A DNA stretch of 64,000 nucleotides from Microbacterium murale (GTDB lineage Bacteria > Actinomycetota > Actinomycetes > Actinomycetales > Microbacteriaceae). Below the pieces are notes generated by a model. It saw nothing but the letters and a program-made list of their open reading frames with translations, had not been told where the DNA came from and searched no databases. Position 1 is the stretch's first letter; every line of letters begins with the position of its first letter. The DNA lies in the NCBI RefSeq assembly GCF_014635185.1, contig NZ_BMCM01000002.1, positions 372,001 through 436,000 on the forward strand. The letters are read 5' to 3'. The position numbers were made by a program, and so were the translations under genes. This document shows positions 26,494 to 34,486 of this stretch, piece after piece.

Positions 26494-26905
26494 CATCCAC
26501 GTGAGCGCAGCGATCATCCACGACGCAGACGGCCGCGTGCTCGTGGTGCGCAAACAGGGCACCACGAAGTTCATGCAGCCCGGCGGAAAGCCGGAGACCG
26601 GCGAGAACGCCGCACAGACCCTGGCCCGCGAGCTCGACGAGGAACTGGGACTCAAGGTCGACGAGGCGGATCTGCGGCCGCTCGGCCGGTTCATCTCCGC
26701 CGCCGCGAACGAGCCCGATCACCGCGTCGTCGCCGATGCGTTCGCCCTCACGATCGAGGCTGATTCCGTCACCGTGCAGGCAGAGCTCGCCGAGCTGCGC
26801 TGGATCACGCCGGCCGAGATCGGCACGCTCGAACTCGCGCCGCTCAGCCTCGAGCACCTGCTGCCGATCGCGTGGCCGGAAGAGGGCATGGCTTCGACTC
26901 GCTGA
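26486..26905 (+). CDS. NUDIX hydrolase
   Basis: 139 residues from the GTG at 26486, which overlaps the FAD oxidase gene by 8 bases. The Nudix box GKPETGENAAQTLARELDEELGL matches G-x5-E-x7-REU-x-EE-x-GU exactly. The start DIHVSAAIIHDADGRVLVVRK is typical of small MutT-like enzymes that clear oxidised nucleotides or other nucleoside diphosphate derivatives. The last codons (MASTR) come from the intergenic repeat at 26893, so the C-terminus appears to have been extended by repeat insertion. Confidence 0.9.
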   Translation: MPDIHVSAAIIHDADGRVLVVRKQGTTKFMQPGGKPETGENAAQTLARELDEELGLKVDEADLRPLGRFISAAANEPDHRVVADAFALTIEADSVTVQAELAELRWITPAEIGTLELAPLSLEHLLPIAWPEEGMASTR

Positions 26906-26947
26906 CGCTCGCTCAACCCGCTTCGTCTCGCTGACGCTCGCTCAACG
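26893..26947. repeat. second copy of the GTTGAGCGAGCG repeat
   Basis: Two tandem units, in the opposite orientation to the direct units at 17207-17262. The 25 bases at 26893-26917 are the exact reverse complement of part of the unit at 17235. They overlap the end of the NUDIX gene and fill most of the gap before nagB. Confidence 0.8.
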
Positions 26948-26987
26948 ACCCGCGGTGCAGCGCTCGATCAACGACACGCGCGAAGCG

Positions 26988-27767
26988 TCAGAGCCCCTGC
27001 CAGGCCGGCTTGTTGTCGAACGTGTAGCGGTAGTAGTCGGCGAGCTTCAGCTTCGATGCGGCGGCCTCGTCCACGACGACCGTCGTGTGCGGGTGCAGCT
27101 GGATCGCCGATCCGGGGAGCATCGCGGTGAGCGGGCCCTCGACCGCGTCGGCGACCGCCTGAGCCTTGCCCGCACCGAACGCGAGCAGCACCAGATGGCG
27201 CGCCTGCAGGATCGTGCCGAGACCCTGCGTCATGCAGTGCATGGGAACCTGGTCGATCGAGTCGAAGAAGCGCGCGTTGTCCTCGCGGGTCTGTTCCGTG
27301 AGCGTCTTGACCCTGGTGCGAGAGGCGAATGACGAGCCCGGCTCGTTGAATCCGATGTGGCCGTCGGTGCCGATGCCGAGGATCTGCAGGTCGACGCCGC
27401 CCGCAGCCTCGATCGCCGCCTCGTAGTCGGCGCCTGCGTGCTCGATGCCGTCCACGGCGCCGTTGGGCACATGGATCTGCTCAGGGTTCAGCCCCAGTGG
27501 TTCGACGACCTCACGGGTGATCACCGAGCGGTAGCTCTCCGGATGCTTCGGGTCGATGCCCACGTACTCGTCCAGCGCGAAGCCGCGCACCCGCGACACG
27601 TCGGTGCCGGCGAGTCGGCCGTGCAGCGCCTCATACACCGGCAGCGGTGTGGATCCTGTCGCGAGTCCGAGCACGGCATCGGGACGACCGGCGATGAGTC
27701 GGACGATCTCGTCGGCGACCAGTGCACCCGCGGCGGCGGCGTTCTCGACGATGACGACTTCAGCCAT
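26988..27767 (-). CDS. nagB: glucosamine-6-phosphate deaminase
   Basis: 259 residues from the ATG at 27767 with AAGGAGA upstream; the frame stays open further upstream only inside the kinase gene. It converts glucosamine-6-phosphate to fructose-6-phosphate and ammonia. LGLATGSTPLPVYEAL, FALDEYVGID (catalytic Asp), GIGTDGHIGFNEPGSSF and the His-containing VPMHCMTQGLGTIL are present. It overlaps the upstream kinase by 8 bases and is the last gene of the ROK-regulator/kinase/nagB run. Confidence 0.96.
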   Translation of the reverse strand: MAEVVIVENAAAAGALVADEIVRLIAGRPDAVLGLATGSTPLPVYEALHGRLAGTDVSRVRGFALDEYVGIDPKHPESYRSVITREVVEPLGLNPEQIHVPNGAVDGIEHAGADYEAAIEAAGGVDLQILGIGTDGHIGFNEPGSSFASRTRVKTLTEQTREDNARFFDSIDQVPMHCMTQGLGTILQARHLVLLAFGAGKAQAVADAVEGPLTAMLPGSAIQLHPHTTVVVDEAAASKLKLADYYRYTFDNKPAWQGL

Positions 27768-28725
27768 GGGCGGCGATCTCCTTTTGAGGGGTGTGCGCTC
27801 CGACCAGCGCGGCGCCGAGGGCAGCCGCAGGGGAACCGGGAGGAAGCATTTCGATTCTCTCATCGAGTTGCAGCGAGCGAAGAAACGGCGACCCAGCGGC
27901 ATCGGCGATGAGAGCGGTGCGGATGCTGTCGCCGAGGCGATCGCCGAGCGCGGTGAGGCCACCACCGATGACGACCGTCTCGACATCGGCGCTCAACACG
28001 AGAATGCGCACGGCGGCCGCTGCGCCGCGAGCCAGGTCTGCGCGAAGGAGAAGAGCTTCCGCATCGCCGTGATCGGCGGCGTCGAAGATGTCACGCACCG
28101 GCAGCGCACCTGGCCGTCCCCATGCTCGAGCGAGAGCTCCGCCGCCGCACAGGGTCTCGATGCATCCGCGCTGTCCGCAGCTGCAGACGCGCCCGTTCGG
28201 GTCGACGGAGATGTGGCCGACCTCGCCTGCAGTGCCGCGTGACCCCCGCCAGATCGCACCGTCGATCACGATCCCGGCGGCGACGCCGGTGCCGAGGTTC
28301 AGATATGCCATCGACGCGGACTCTCCGCGGAGTGCCGCAGCGCCGAGTGCGGCAGCCTTCACATCGTTCTCGACGACGACGGGCACCCCGAGACGCGCAG
28401 ACGAGAGAGAGGCGAGATCGAGCGACTCGACGCCCAGGTTCACGGCATGCAGCACGCGGCCGTTCGCGGTGTCGACGAGGCCCGGAATCCCGACGCCGAC
28501 GCTCATCACGTCTGCGGTCGAGATGTCGGACTCCGCGCACAGCTCCTGAACGCTCTCCACGACATCGGCGATGACAGCCGCGTCGCCATGGCCGCTGGGT
28601 CGGCGGATTCGACCGACGATCTCGTCGTCGTTCCTGACGGCGACGGCATCCGTCTTCGTGCCGCCGATGTCCAGGCCGATGCGAACCGGCCGTCCGACGA
28701 GACCTGGGGGCACTGCTGATGCCAC
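27760..28725 (-). CDS. ROK-family sugar kinase, probably N-acetylglucosamine kinase
   Basis: 321 residues, GTG start sharing its G with the TAG stop of the upstream regulator. The ATP-binding IGLDIGGTKTDAVAV, the catalytic VVENDVKAAALG, the sugar-site GEVGHISVD and the zinc-binding cluster CSCGQRGCIET are all intact, as expected of a true kinase. It lies between a ROK regulator and nagB, so phosphorylation of GlcNAc to GlcNAc-6-phosphate for NagA and NagB is the likely role. A ManNAc or glucose kinase role is possible. Confidence 0.88.
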   Translation of the reverse strand: MASAVPPGLVGRPVRIGLDIGGTKTDAVAVRNDDEIVGRIRRPSGHGDAAVIADVVESVQELCAESDISTADVMSVGVGIPGLVDTANGRVLHAVNLGVESLDLASLSSARLGVPVVVENDVKAAALGAAALRGESASMAYLNLGTGVAAGIVIDGAIWRGSRGTAGEVGHISVDPNGRVCSCGQRGCIETLCGGGALARAWGRPGALPVRDIFDAADHGDAEALLLRADLARGAAAAVRILVLSADVETVVIGGGLTALGDRLGDSIRTALIADAAGSPFLRSLQLDERIEMLPPGSPAAALGAALVGAHTPQKEIAAHG

Positions 28726-29912
28726 TACGAGACTCCCAGCTGACCGGAGAGCACCATGACCGCGGCGCCGCGCAGCACGATGTCGCTCTGTCCGGTGAGC
28801 CTGATCACGACATCGTCGAAGACGCCCTCGAGCGTGCGCTCCCGCAGAGTCGAGGTGGCCGCTTCGATCAGTGTGCCGTCCAGCAGGTCGGCGGGGCCGG
28901 AGAGCACGACCTCCGAGAGATCGAGTGCCGTCACGATCGGTGCGATCGCGATCGCCAGGCGAGCGCCGGCGTCACGCAGGATCTCCTCCCGCGCTTCCGG
29001 CTGCGCCTCCACGGCATCCCGCAGTCGCGTGACGCTGAGCCACGCTTCCAGACAGCCGTCCCGACCGCAGACGCAGCGGGGGCCGCCGTCGGTACCGACG
29101 ACGACGTGACCGATCTCGCCCGCGGCGAAGCGGCTGCCGAGCAGCGGCTGGCTTCCGGAGATGAGGCCGGCGCCGACGCCGACACCGATCTTGACGAGCA
29201 TGAAATCCGCCCTGGCGTCGCCGAAGGTGTACTCGGCCAGCACCGCGGCGTTCGCGTCGTTGCGGGCGAGCACAGGAAGCGCGAGGTCCGCGCCGAGTCG
29301 AGCTTCGAGCGGGAAATCGGTCCAGCCGAGGTTGGGCGAGCTCAGCACGACGCCGTCGGGACGCACCACACCGGGTGTTCCGACTCCGACACCGAGCAGC
29401 GGCGCGGTCGCAGCGGCCACCAACATGCCCGCGAGTTCACGCAGCGCCGCGTAGGCGACGTCGCCGTCCGGCTGCTCGGGACGAACTGTCTCGCGCCGCT
29501 CGATCACGTCCCCGTCGAGACTCAGCACCGCTCCACGGAACGCTTCGGCGTCAGAGAGGTCGATGCCGATGATCTGGTGGCCGAGCCGGTCGATGTCGAT
29601 GAGGATCGGAGGCTTGCCCGGGCCGGCGGTCTCGCGCACGCCAAGCTCGACGACGATGCCGTCGGCGATGAACTCCGCGACGAGGTCGGAGATCGTCACC
29701 CTGGTGAGGCCGGTCTCTCGCGAGAGGTCGGCGCGGCTCATCGCACCCGAATGGTAGAGCGTCTGCAGCACGAGAGCACGGTTGTGTCCGCGGGCGTGCT
29801 CTGGCAGCACCTTGGAGCGCGAGCGCAGGTGCCGGGAGGGTCCGAAGGCATGCGAATTGGCCCCGGCGAGGTAGACCGGTGCCGCGTGGCTCGACTCATC
29901 CGATTCGGACAT
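28725..29912 (-). CDS. ROK-family transcriptional regulator, likely NagC/NagR-like
   Basis: 395 residues. After about 40 residues of polar leader comes the winged helix (HNRALVLQTLYHSGAMSRADLSRETGLTRVTISDLVAEFIADGIVVE), then a ROK domain with ARNDANAAVLAEYTFG, AAGEIGHVVVG and the cysteine cluster CVCGRDGCLEA. It is the first gene of the regulator-kinase-nagB operon and has an inverted repeat related to TTGTTAG in its promoter (29914-29934). A sugar-responsive repressor of the amino-sugar genes is the simplest reading. Confidence 0.9.
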   Translation of the reverse strand: MSESDESSHAAPVYLAGANSHAFGPSRHLRSRSKVLPEHARGHNRALVLQTLYHSGAMSRADLSRETGLTRVTISDLVAEFIADGIVVELGVRETAGPGKPPILIDIDRLGHQIIGIDLSDAEAFRGAVLSLDGDVIERRETVRPEQPDGDVAYAALRELAGMLVAAATAPLLGVGVGTPGVVRPDGVVLSSPNLGWTDFPLEARLGADLALPVLARNDANAAVLAEYTFGDARADFMLVKIGVGVGAGLISGSQPLLGSRFAAGEIGHVVVGTDGGPRCVCGRDGCLEAWLSVTRLRDAVEAQPEAREEILRDAGARLAIAIAPIVTALDLSEVVLSGPADLLDGTLIEAATSTLRERTLEGVFDDVVIRLTGQSDIVLRGAAVMVLSGQLGVS

Positions 29913-29913
29913 A

Positions 29914-29934
29914 TTTGTTAGTAGACCTTACGAA
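29914..29934. promoter_or_regulatory. candidate NagR operator upstream of regulator-kinase-nagB
   Basis: TTTGTTAG-tagac-CTTACGAA, an imperfect inverted repeat (6 of 8 positions) directly before the regulator start. A related site overlaps the promoter of the fused deacylase-hexosaminidase at 33297-33315. Confidence 0.5.
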
Positions 29935-29987
29935 CGTGGAATCTGCAACCTTCGACCCGCCACGGGAGCGGGAGGGTTACCGAACCG

Positions 29988-32900
29988 TTACTCAACTCGC
30001 GCCCTTTCGGACGTGTCCGGTGAATGCAGCCGCAGCCCTTCGACGAGACCGGCCACGACCTGCTCGCGCGCGGCCACGGTCATGGGCTTTCCGGGAACAC
30101 CCGGTCGCCGCTGATCGGGTGCTGGCCCGTCGAGAGGACGATATCGCACCCCGGCCGCCGTCAGTCGCCGCAGGTGCACGGCGAGACGTCGCAGGAACGA
30201 TTCGCCGTCCCCAGGATCTCCGCCCGCCCAGAGCCGCTCGGCGATCGCGCTGAGCCTCGGGAACATGGCAAAGTCCACGCGATCCCGAGTCGGCAGATGT
30301 TCGGTCCAGACATTGGACTGTCCCCCGACGACCCCTTCGGGAAGACGCAGGGTGTACGCGTGCTCGATCGTCAGCGGCGGGCCCACCGGCACAGGCTCGT
30401 CCGCCGACTCGGACTGCCGATAGTCGAGATACGTCTCAAGATCAGGGCAGCCCACGACGGGGATGCCGCGTCGGATGGCCTCCTCGAGCGCGACAGGTCC
30501 GCGCCATGCGAGTATCCGTACGCCGTCGGGAACGTCGCCCTCGAGCACCTCGTCCCACGCCAGCGCCGTGCGTCCGTGCGACCGCACGTGCTCGACGAAG
30601 TGCCTGGTGAACCATGGCTGCACGTCGCGAGGCGATGCGAGTCCGAGCTCCTGCATGCGCGCAGCAGCCGCGGGGCTCTCCGCCCACTCCGTGACCGGCA
30701 CCTCATCGCCGCCGATCCCGATCCACGGCGAGTCGAAGATGTCGCACAGCGCATCGATCGCGGCGCGCCCGAACTCCAATGAGTCCTCGGTGGGCGCCAG
30801 CGTGCGTGGGTTCACTCCGAAGCGCTCCCATGGCGCGGTGACGGGCCCGGACGCATCGACATTGCCGAGGGTCGGATACGCGGCGAGCGCCGCCTGCACG
30901 TGCCCCGGCAGTTCCACCTCCGGCACGATCGTGACGAAGCGCTCCGCGGCGTACGCGACCAGTTCGCGCAGCTCGGCGGTCGAGTAGTACCCCTCGTGCA
31001 TGCCGGGCTCGACCGTGGCCAACGGTCCGTGGCCGCGCTGCGTCGCCTCTCGACGGGCACCGATCTCGGTGAGCCTGGGGAAGCCGGGCACCTCGAACCG
31101 CCAACCCTGATCATCCGTGAGGTGCAGGTGCAGGATGTTCAGCTGGTGCAGTGCCAGCAGGTCGATCAGGCGGCGGATGTCTTCGGCGGGCCGGAAGTGC
31201 CGTGCGACATCGAGCATCGCGCCGCGCCAGCCGTAGGCGGGCGAGCCCTTCCATTCGCCGGCGGGGATGCGTGCCGTGTCGATCTCCGGTGCACGAAGTT
31301 GGCGCAGTGCCGTGACGCCGCGGAAGACGCCTTCCACGGTCGCGCCGCTCACCTCGACACCGGTGGAGGCGACGGTGATGCGGAACGCCTCGTCGCCGAT
31401 CCGACCGGCGGCGGTCGCGCTCTCCCCCACCGCGGGATCGAGCGTCAGCGAGATGGCCGGGTGACCGGGTACGTCGACGGTGTCCCCGACGCGGTCGCCG
31501 CCCGAGAGCAGATCGGCGACGGCAGCGAGCTCTGCCGGTGCCTGCACCGGAGTGTCCGGCGTCCAGACGAACGGCGCTGCCGCCGCGTCGATCCTGGCAT
31601 CGATCAACGGCACGGTCGCACGATGCGGTGGCGGCGGCATCCTGAGAGCGCGCCCAGGGGTGTCGCCGGTGACGACACCGCCCGCGACGACCGGAATGCC
31701 GTCGACCAGCACCTCGACGACCCCGATCGGAGGGGTTCGTGGTTCATCGAACGTGGCGCCGGCGGCGACGGTATCGGGATCGAAAAGCACGACGTCGGCC
31801 GTCGCGCCCTCACGGATCACGCCGCGCGGCGCATCACCGCGGTCCAGGCCGAGGCGGGCCGCGGGAGTGCCGGAGAGGTGGCGTACGGCTTCCTCCAGCG
31901 TCAGCACTCCGAGCTCGCGCACGTAATGCCCGAGATAGCGGGTGAAGGCGCCGAACCCGCGCGGATGCGGTTTCGCCCCGATCAGGATGCCGTCACTGCC
32001 GCCGGTGTGACGCTCGTGCTGCATGATCGCCTGCACGTTGTCCTCATCGCCGATGTGCATCAGGATGCCGGTGGCCCCAGCATCCGCCACGATCGTGTCG
32101 AGCACGACGTCGATTGCGCGCTTGTCGTCCTGCGCGGCGATCTGCGCGATGGTCCTGCCGACGAGCGCGGAGAGGGCGGGGTTCCCGGTGCCGGTGATCT
32201 CGATGCTCGACCAGTCCGCGCGTTCGCCGTGGAACCCGTCGCAGCCGATCTCCTCGAGCTCGACGCGCACCTGCTCACGGCCGACGGCATCCAGCGCCCT
32301 GATCGCGGCGATGAGGTCGCCGCCCTCGGCGAGACGGCTCGGCAACAGCGCCGTCAGTGTGGTCGCGCCGGGAAGGTACGGGTAGGTGTCGAGCGTGACG
32401 TCGACGCCGTCCGCGATCGCCTCATCGATCAGCGCGAGCAGCTCGTCGGCGCGGCCGCGATTGGGCGCGAAGTTCATCGTGGCGTGCGTGAGGTGGATGG
32501 GGCATCCGGTGCGGCGTCCGATGTCGAGCGCCTCGCGGTACGCATCCAGCGCCGCAGCGCCGTAGCTGCGGGTGTGCGGTGCCCAATAGCCGCCCCGCTC
32601 CGCGACGACGCGGCAAAGCGCCTCGAGCTCTGCGGCGGAGGCGTACATGCCCGGTGTGTAGGTGAGTCCGCTCGACATGCCGAACGCCCCGGCGTCCAGC
32701 GCCTCCCCGAGCATCTCCCCCATCTGCCGCAGTTCGGCAGGGGTCGCCGCACGGTTCTCGTGCCCGACGGCGATCATTCGCAGGTTGCCCTGCGGCACGA
32801 GCACGGCGATGTTGGCCACCGTGGCCGCGTCGATCGCGCTGAGCAGATCGTCCATCGTGCGCCACGGAACACCCGCGGGCAGACCGTTCCAGCCGGCGAT

Positions 32901-33308
32901 CTGTGCAGGGATGACGGATGCTGTGGCATCGTCGAGCGGCGCATAACCGAGGCCGTCCTGACCGATCACCTCTGTCGTGACGCCCTGCAGAATCTTGGCC
33001 CGATGATCCGCGCCCTCCAGCACGGCCAGGTCGCTGTGCGCGTGCATGTCGATGAAGCCCGGCGCGAGGATCAGGCCGCGTGCGTCGATCTCAACGGCGC
33101 CCGTCGGAGCGTCCAGAGTCCGCGCAGTCCCCGCGCGTACGACGGCGACGATCCGCGCGCCCTCGACCGCGACATCCGCGGTGAAGCGCGGAGCACCTGT
33201 ACCGTCGACCACCGTCGCGTCGCGATAAATGCGAACGCGCCCGTCTGCGGCCCGCTCAGCACTCAGCAGCACATTCCCCGGCAACCGATCCGACATTTGT
33301 TGAGGCAT
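29988..33308 (-). CDS. fusion of N-acyl-D-amino-acid deacylase and GH20 beta-N-acetylhexosaminidase
   Basis: A single open frame of 1106 residues. Residues about 25-550 are a D-aminoacylase-type amidohydrolase: ILAPGFIDMHAHSD (metal His89, His91), VIGQDGLGY, GMSSGLTYTPGMYAS, HTRSYG, IHLTHATM, HTGGSDGILIGAKPHPRGFG (catalytic Asp region) and HLSGTPAARLGL. A proline-rich junction (PGRALRMPPPPHR) leads to a GH20b domain (about 565-690) and a GH20 barrel (about 692-1075) with LHLHLTDDQGWRFEV and the Asp-Glu pair at 868-869 in IGIGGDEV. Each half is full length with key residues in place. No signal peptide, so it is cytoplasmic. It could cleave GlcNAc from imported wall fragments and release D-amino acids from N-acyl forms. 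The ATG at 33308 fits a leaderless start; an ATG at 33296 is the alternative. It is upstream of the nag regulator operon and divergent from ridA. Confidence 0.93.
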   Translation of the reverse strand: MPQQMSDRLPGNVLLSAERAADGRVRIYRDATVVDGTGAPRFTADVAVEGARIVAVVRAGTARTLDAPTGAVEIDARGLILAPGFIDMHAHSDLAVLEGADHRAKILQGVTTEVIGQDGLGYAPLDDATASVIPAQIAGWNGLPAGVPWRTMDDLLSAIDAATVANIAVLVPQGNLRMIAVGHENRAATPAELRQMGEMLGEALDAGAFGMSSGLTYTPGMYASAAELEALCRVVAERGGYWAPHTRSYGAAALDAYREALDIGRRTGCPIHLTHATMNFAPNRGRADELLALIDEAIADGVDVTLDTYPYLPGATTLTALLPSRLAEGGDLIAAIRALDAVGREQVRVELEEIGCDGFHGERADWSSIEITGTGNPALSALVGRTIAQIAAQDDKRAIDVVLDTIVADAGATGILMHIGDEDNVQAIMQHERHTGGSDGILIGAKPHPRGFGAFTRYLGHYVRELGVLTLEEAVRHLSGTPAARLGLDRGDAPRGVIREGATADVVLFDPDTVAAGATFDEPRTPPIGVVEVLVDGIPVVAGGVVTGDTPGRALRMPPPPHRATVPLIDARIDAAAAPFVWTPDTPVQAPAELAAVADLLSGGDRVGDTVDVPGHPAISLTLDPAVGESATAAGRIGDEAFRITVASTGVEVSGATVEGVFRGVTALRQLRAPEIDTARIPAGEWKGSPAYGWRGAMLDVARHFRPAEDIRRLIDLLALHQLNILHLHLTDDQGWRFEVPGFPRLTEIGARREATQRGHGPLATVEPGMHEGYYSTAELRELVAYAAERFVTIVPEVELPGHVQAALAAYPTLGNVDASGPVTAPWERFGVNPRTLAPTEDSLEFGRAAIDALCDIFDSPWIGIGGDEVPVTEWAESPAAAARMQELGLASPRDVQPWFTRHFVEHVRSHGRTALAWDEVLEGDVPDGVRILAWRGPVALEEAIRRGIPVVGCPDLETYLDYRQSESADEPVPVGPPLTIEHAYTLRLPEGVVGGQSNVWTEHLPTRDRVDFAMFPRLSAIAERLWAGGDPGDGESFLRRLAVHLRRLTAAGVRYRPLDGPAPDQRRPGVPGKPMTVAAREQVVAGLVEGLRLHSPDTSERARVE

Positions 33309-33315
33309 CTAACAA
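33297..33315. promoter_or_regulatory. candidate NagR operator over the start of the fusion gene
   Basis: TTGTTGAGgcatCTAACAA, arms related to the TTGTTAG half site. It covers the start codon at 33308 and touches the -10 box of the minus-strand promoter, and it lies where the -35 region of ridA should be, so one bound protein could affect both genes. Confidence 0.5.
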
Positions 33316-33327
33316 GGCTACTAGGCT
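33315..33327. promoter_or_regulatory. back-to-back -10 boxes of divergent leaderless promoters
   Basis: TAGCCT on the minus strand (33315-33320) is six bases from the fusion-gene ATG at 33308. TAGGCT on the plus strand (33322-33327) is six bases from the ridA ATG at 33334. The two boxes are one base apart, so the two transcripts probably exclude each other. Confidence 0.55.
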
Positions 33328-33333
33328 GGTCGG

Positions 33334-33741
33334 ATGAGCACGAAGACGCGAATCACGACCACGTCCGCCCCCGCCCCCGCACACACCTTCTCGCAGGGTG
33401 TCCGCAAGGGGCCGTTCGTCCAGGTGTCCGGTCAGGGCCCGGTCGACCCGGCGACCAACGAGTACCTCTTCCCCGGCGATGTCGCGGCGCAGACCACCCG
33501 CACCCTCGAGAACGTCAAGGCCATCGTCGAGGCATCCGGTGCGACGTTCGACGACGTCGTCATGCTGCGCGTGTACCTCACCAAGCGCGAGGATTTCGCC
33601 ACCATGAACGATGCCTACGGCGAGTTCGTCAGCGCGCACACGTCCAGCGGCGTCCTGCCCTCGCGCACCACTGTGTTCACGGGGCTGCCCCGCGAGGAGA
33701 TGCTCGTGGAGATCGACGGCATCGCCATCGTCGCGGAGTGA
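33334..33741 (+). CDS. RidA/YjgF-family enamine/imine deaminase
   Basis: 135 residues, the family length. RidA proteins hydrolyse reactive imines released by PLP enzymes acting on amino acids. The substrate-binding Arg is in LPSRTTVFTGLP, with the VEIDGIAIV end strand. The pattern FVQVSGQGPVDPATNEYLFPGDVAAQTTRTLENVKAIVEASGA is typical of the family. RidA genes are commonly found beside D-aminoacylase genes, as here. There is no ribosome binding site; a leaderless start is likely. Confidence 0.92.
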   Translation: MSTKTRITTTSAPAPAHTFSQGVRKGPFVQVSGQGPVDPATNEYLFPGDVAAQTTRTLENVKAIVEASGATFDDVVMLRVYLTKREDFATMNDAYGEFVSAHTSSGVLPSRTTVFTGLPREEMLVEIDGIAIVAE

Positions 33742-33757
33742 TCGGCACGCGCTGAGT

Positions 33758-33793
33758 GCGCGTTGATGGGGTGCTCTCCCCATCGTCACGCGC
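33758..33793 (+). terminator. terminator after ridA
   Basis: Inner stem GATGGGG-tgctct-CCCCATC and outer arms GCGCGT/ACGCGC with a small internal loop, 16 bases after the ridA stop. Confidence 0.7.
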
Positions 33794-33870
33794 GCGCAAG
33801 TTGTGTTTGACTGGGTGCACGACCGGAGAATCGCACCGCAGTTCGTGGTGCCGTTATTGAGGGGAAACCT

Positions 33871-34344
33871 ATGAACCGCCGTATCGCCGCATGGACCATC
33901 GCCGCTGTCGCCGTGCTCGGCCTCACCGCCTGCTCTGGCTCGCCCGCCGCTGAGGACGACACCTCGAACGAGGCCGGCGACTCCGCCCCGGTCGAAGAGA
34001 CCAACACTGACCAGTCCGTCGAGGACGCCTGTGGGATCGTCCTTCCGAAGCTTCAGGACGCCAACGCCGCGGCGAGCGAGATCGACACGACCGGCGCCAC
34101 CGACCCGCAGACCACCGTCGACCAGTTCAGCACGGTCGTCGATGCCTTCGGTGAAGCCGCAGACAGCGTCGACAACGCCGAGGTGAAGGAAGCGACCTCT
34201 GCCGTGCACGAGGACTTCGCCGCACTCGGCGACGTGCTCTCCAAGGTGCTGATCGACCAGGACCTCACCGCCGCCGAGGGCATGACCACCATCACCGCCG
34301 ACCTCACCGAGTCGGCGACGGCGCTGCAGGAGCTCTGCAGCTGA
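33871..34344 (+). CDS. small lipoprotein, function unknown
   Basis: 157 residues. A lipoprotein signal (MNRRIAAWTIAAVAVLGLTAC) puts the lipidated Cys at residue 21, followed by an acidic Ser/Pro linker. The mature domain is all-helical and acidic with two further Cys (in DACGIVLP and at QELCS), which may form a disulfide. AGGGGA lies before the ATG. It is a single-gene unit closed by a terminator. I do not recognise the family. Confidence 0.8.
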   Translation: MNRRIAAWTIAAVAVLGLTACSGSPAAEDDTSNEAGDSAPVEETNTDQSVEDACGIVLPKLQDANAAASEIDTTGATDPQTTVDQFSTVVDAFGEAADSVDNAEVKEATSAVHEDFAALGDVLSKVLIDQDLTAAEGMTTITADLTESATALQELCS

Positions 34345-34355
34345 CCTCTGAGCAT

Positions 34356-34393
34356 CGAACGCCCCGTGGCCCCTTTCGGTCACGGGGCGTTCG
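34356..34393 (+). terminator. terminator after the lipoprotein gene
   Basis: A 13-bp perfect stem (CGAACGCCCCGTG / CACGGGGCGTTCG) with a 12-base loop, 11 bases after the stop. Confidence 0.85.
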
Positions 34394-34486
34394 CCGTTCG
34401 CAGGGACTTGAACCGTTGCCTTGTCGTTATCTGGCGCCCGGTATGATATGTGAGAAGGTCACGCTGAAATCACGGGGGGTGAGTAG

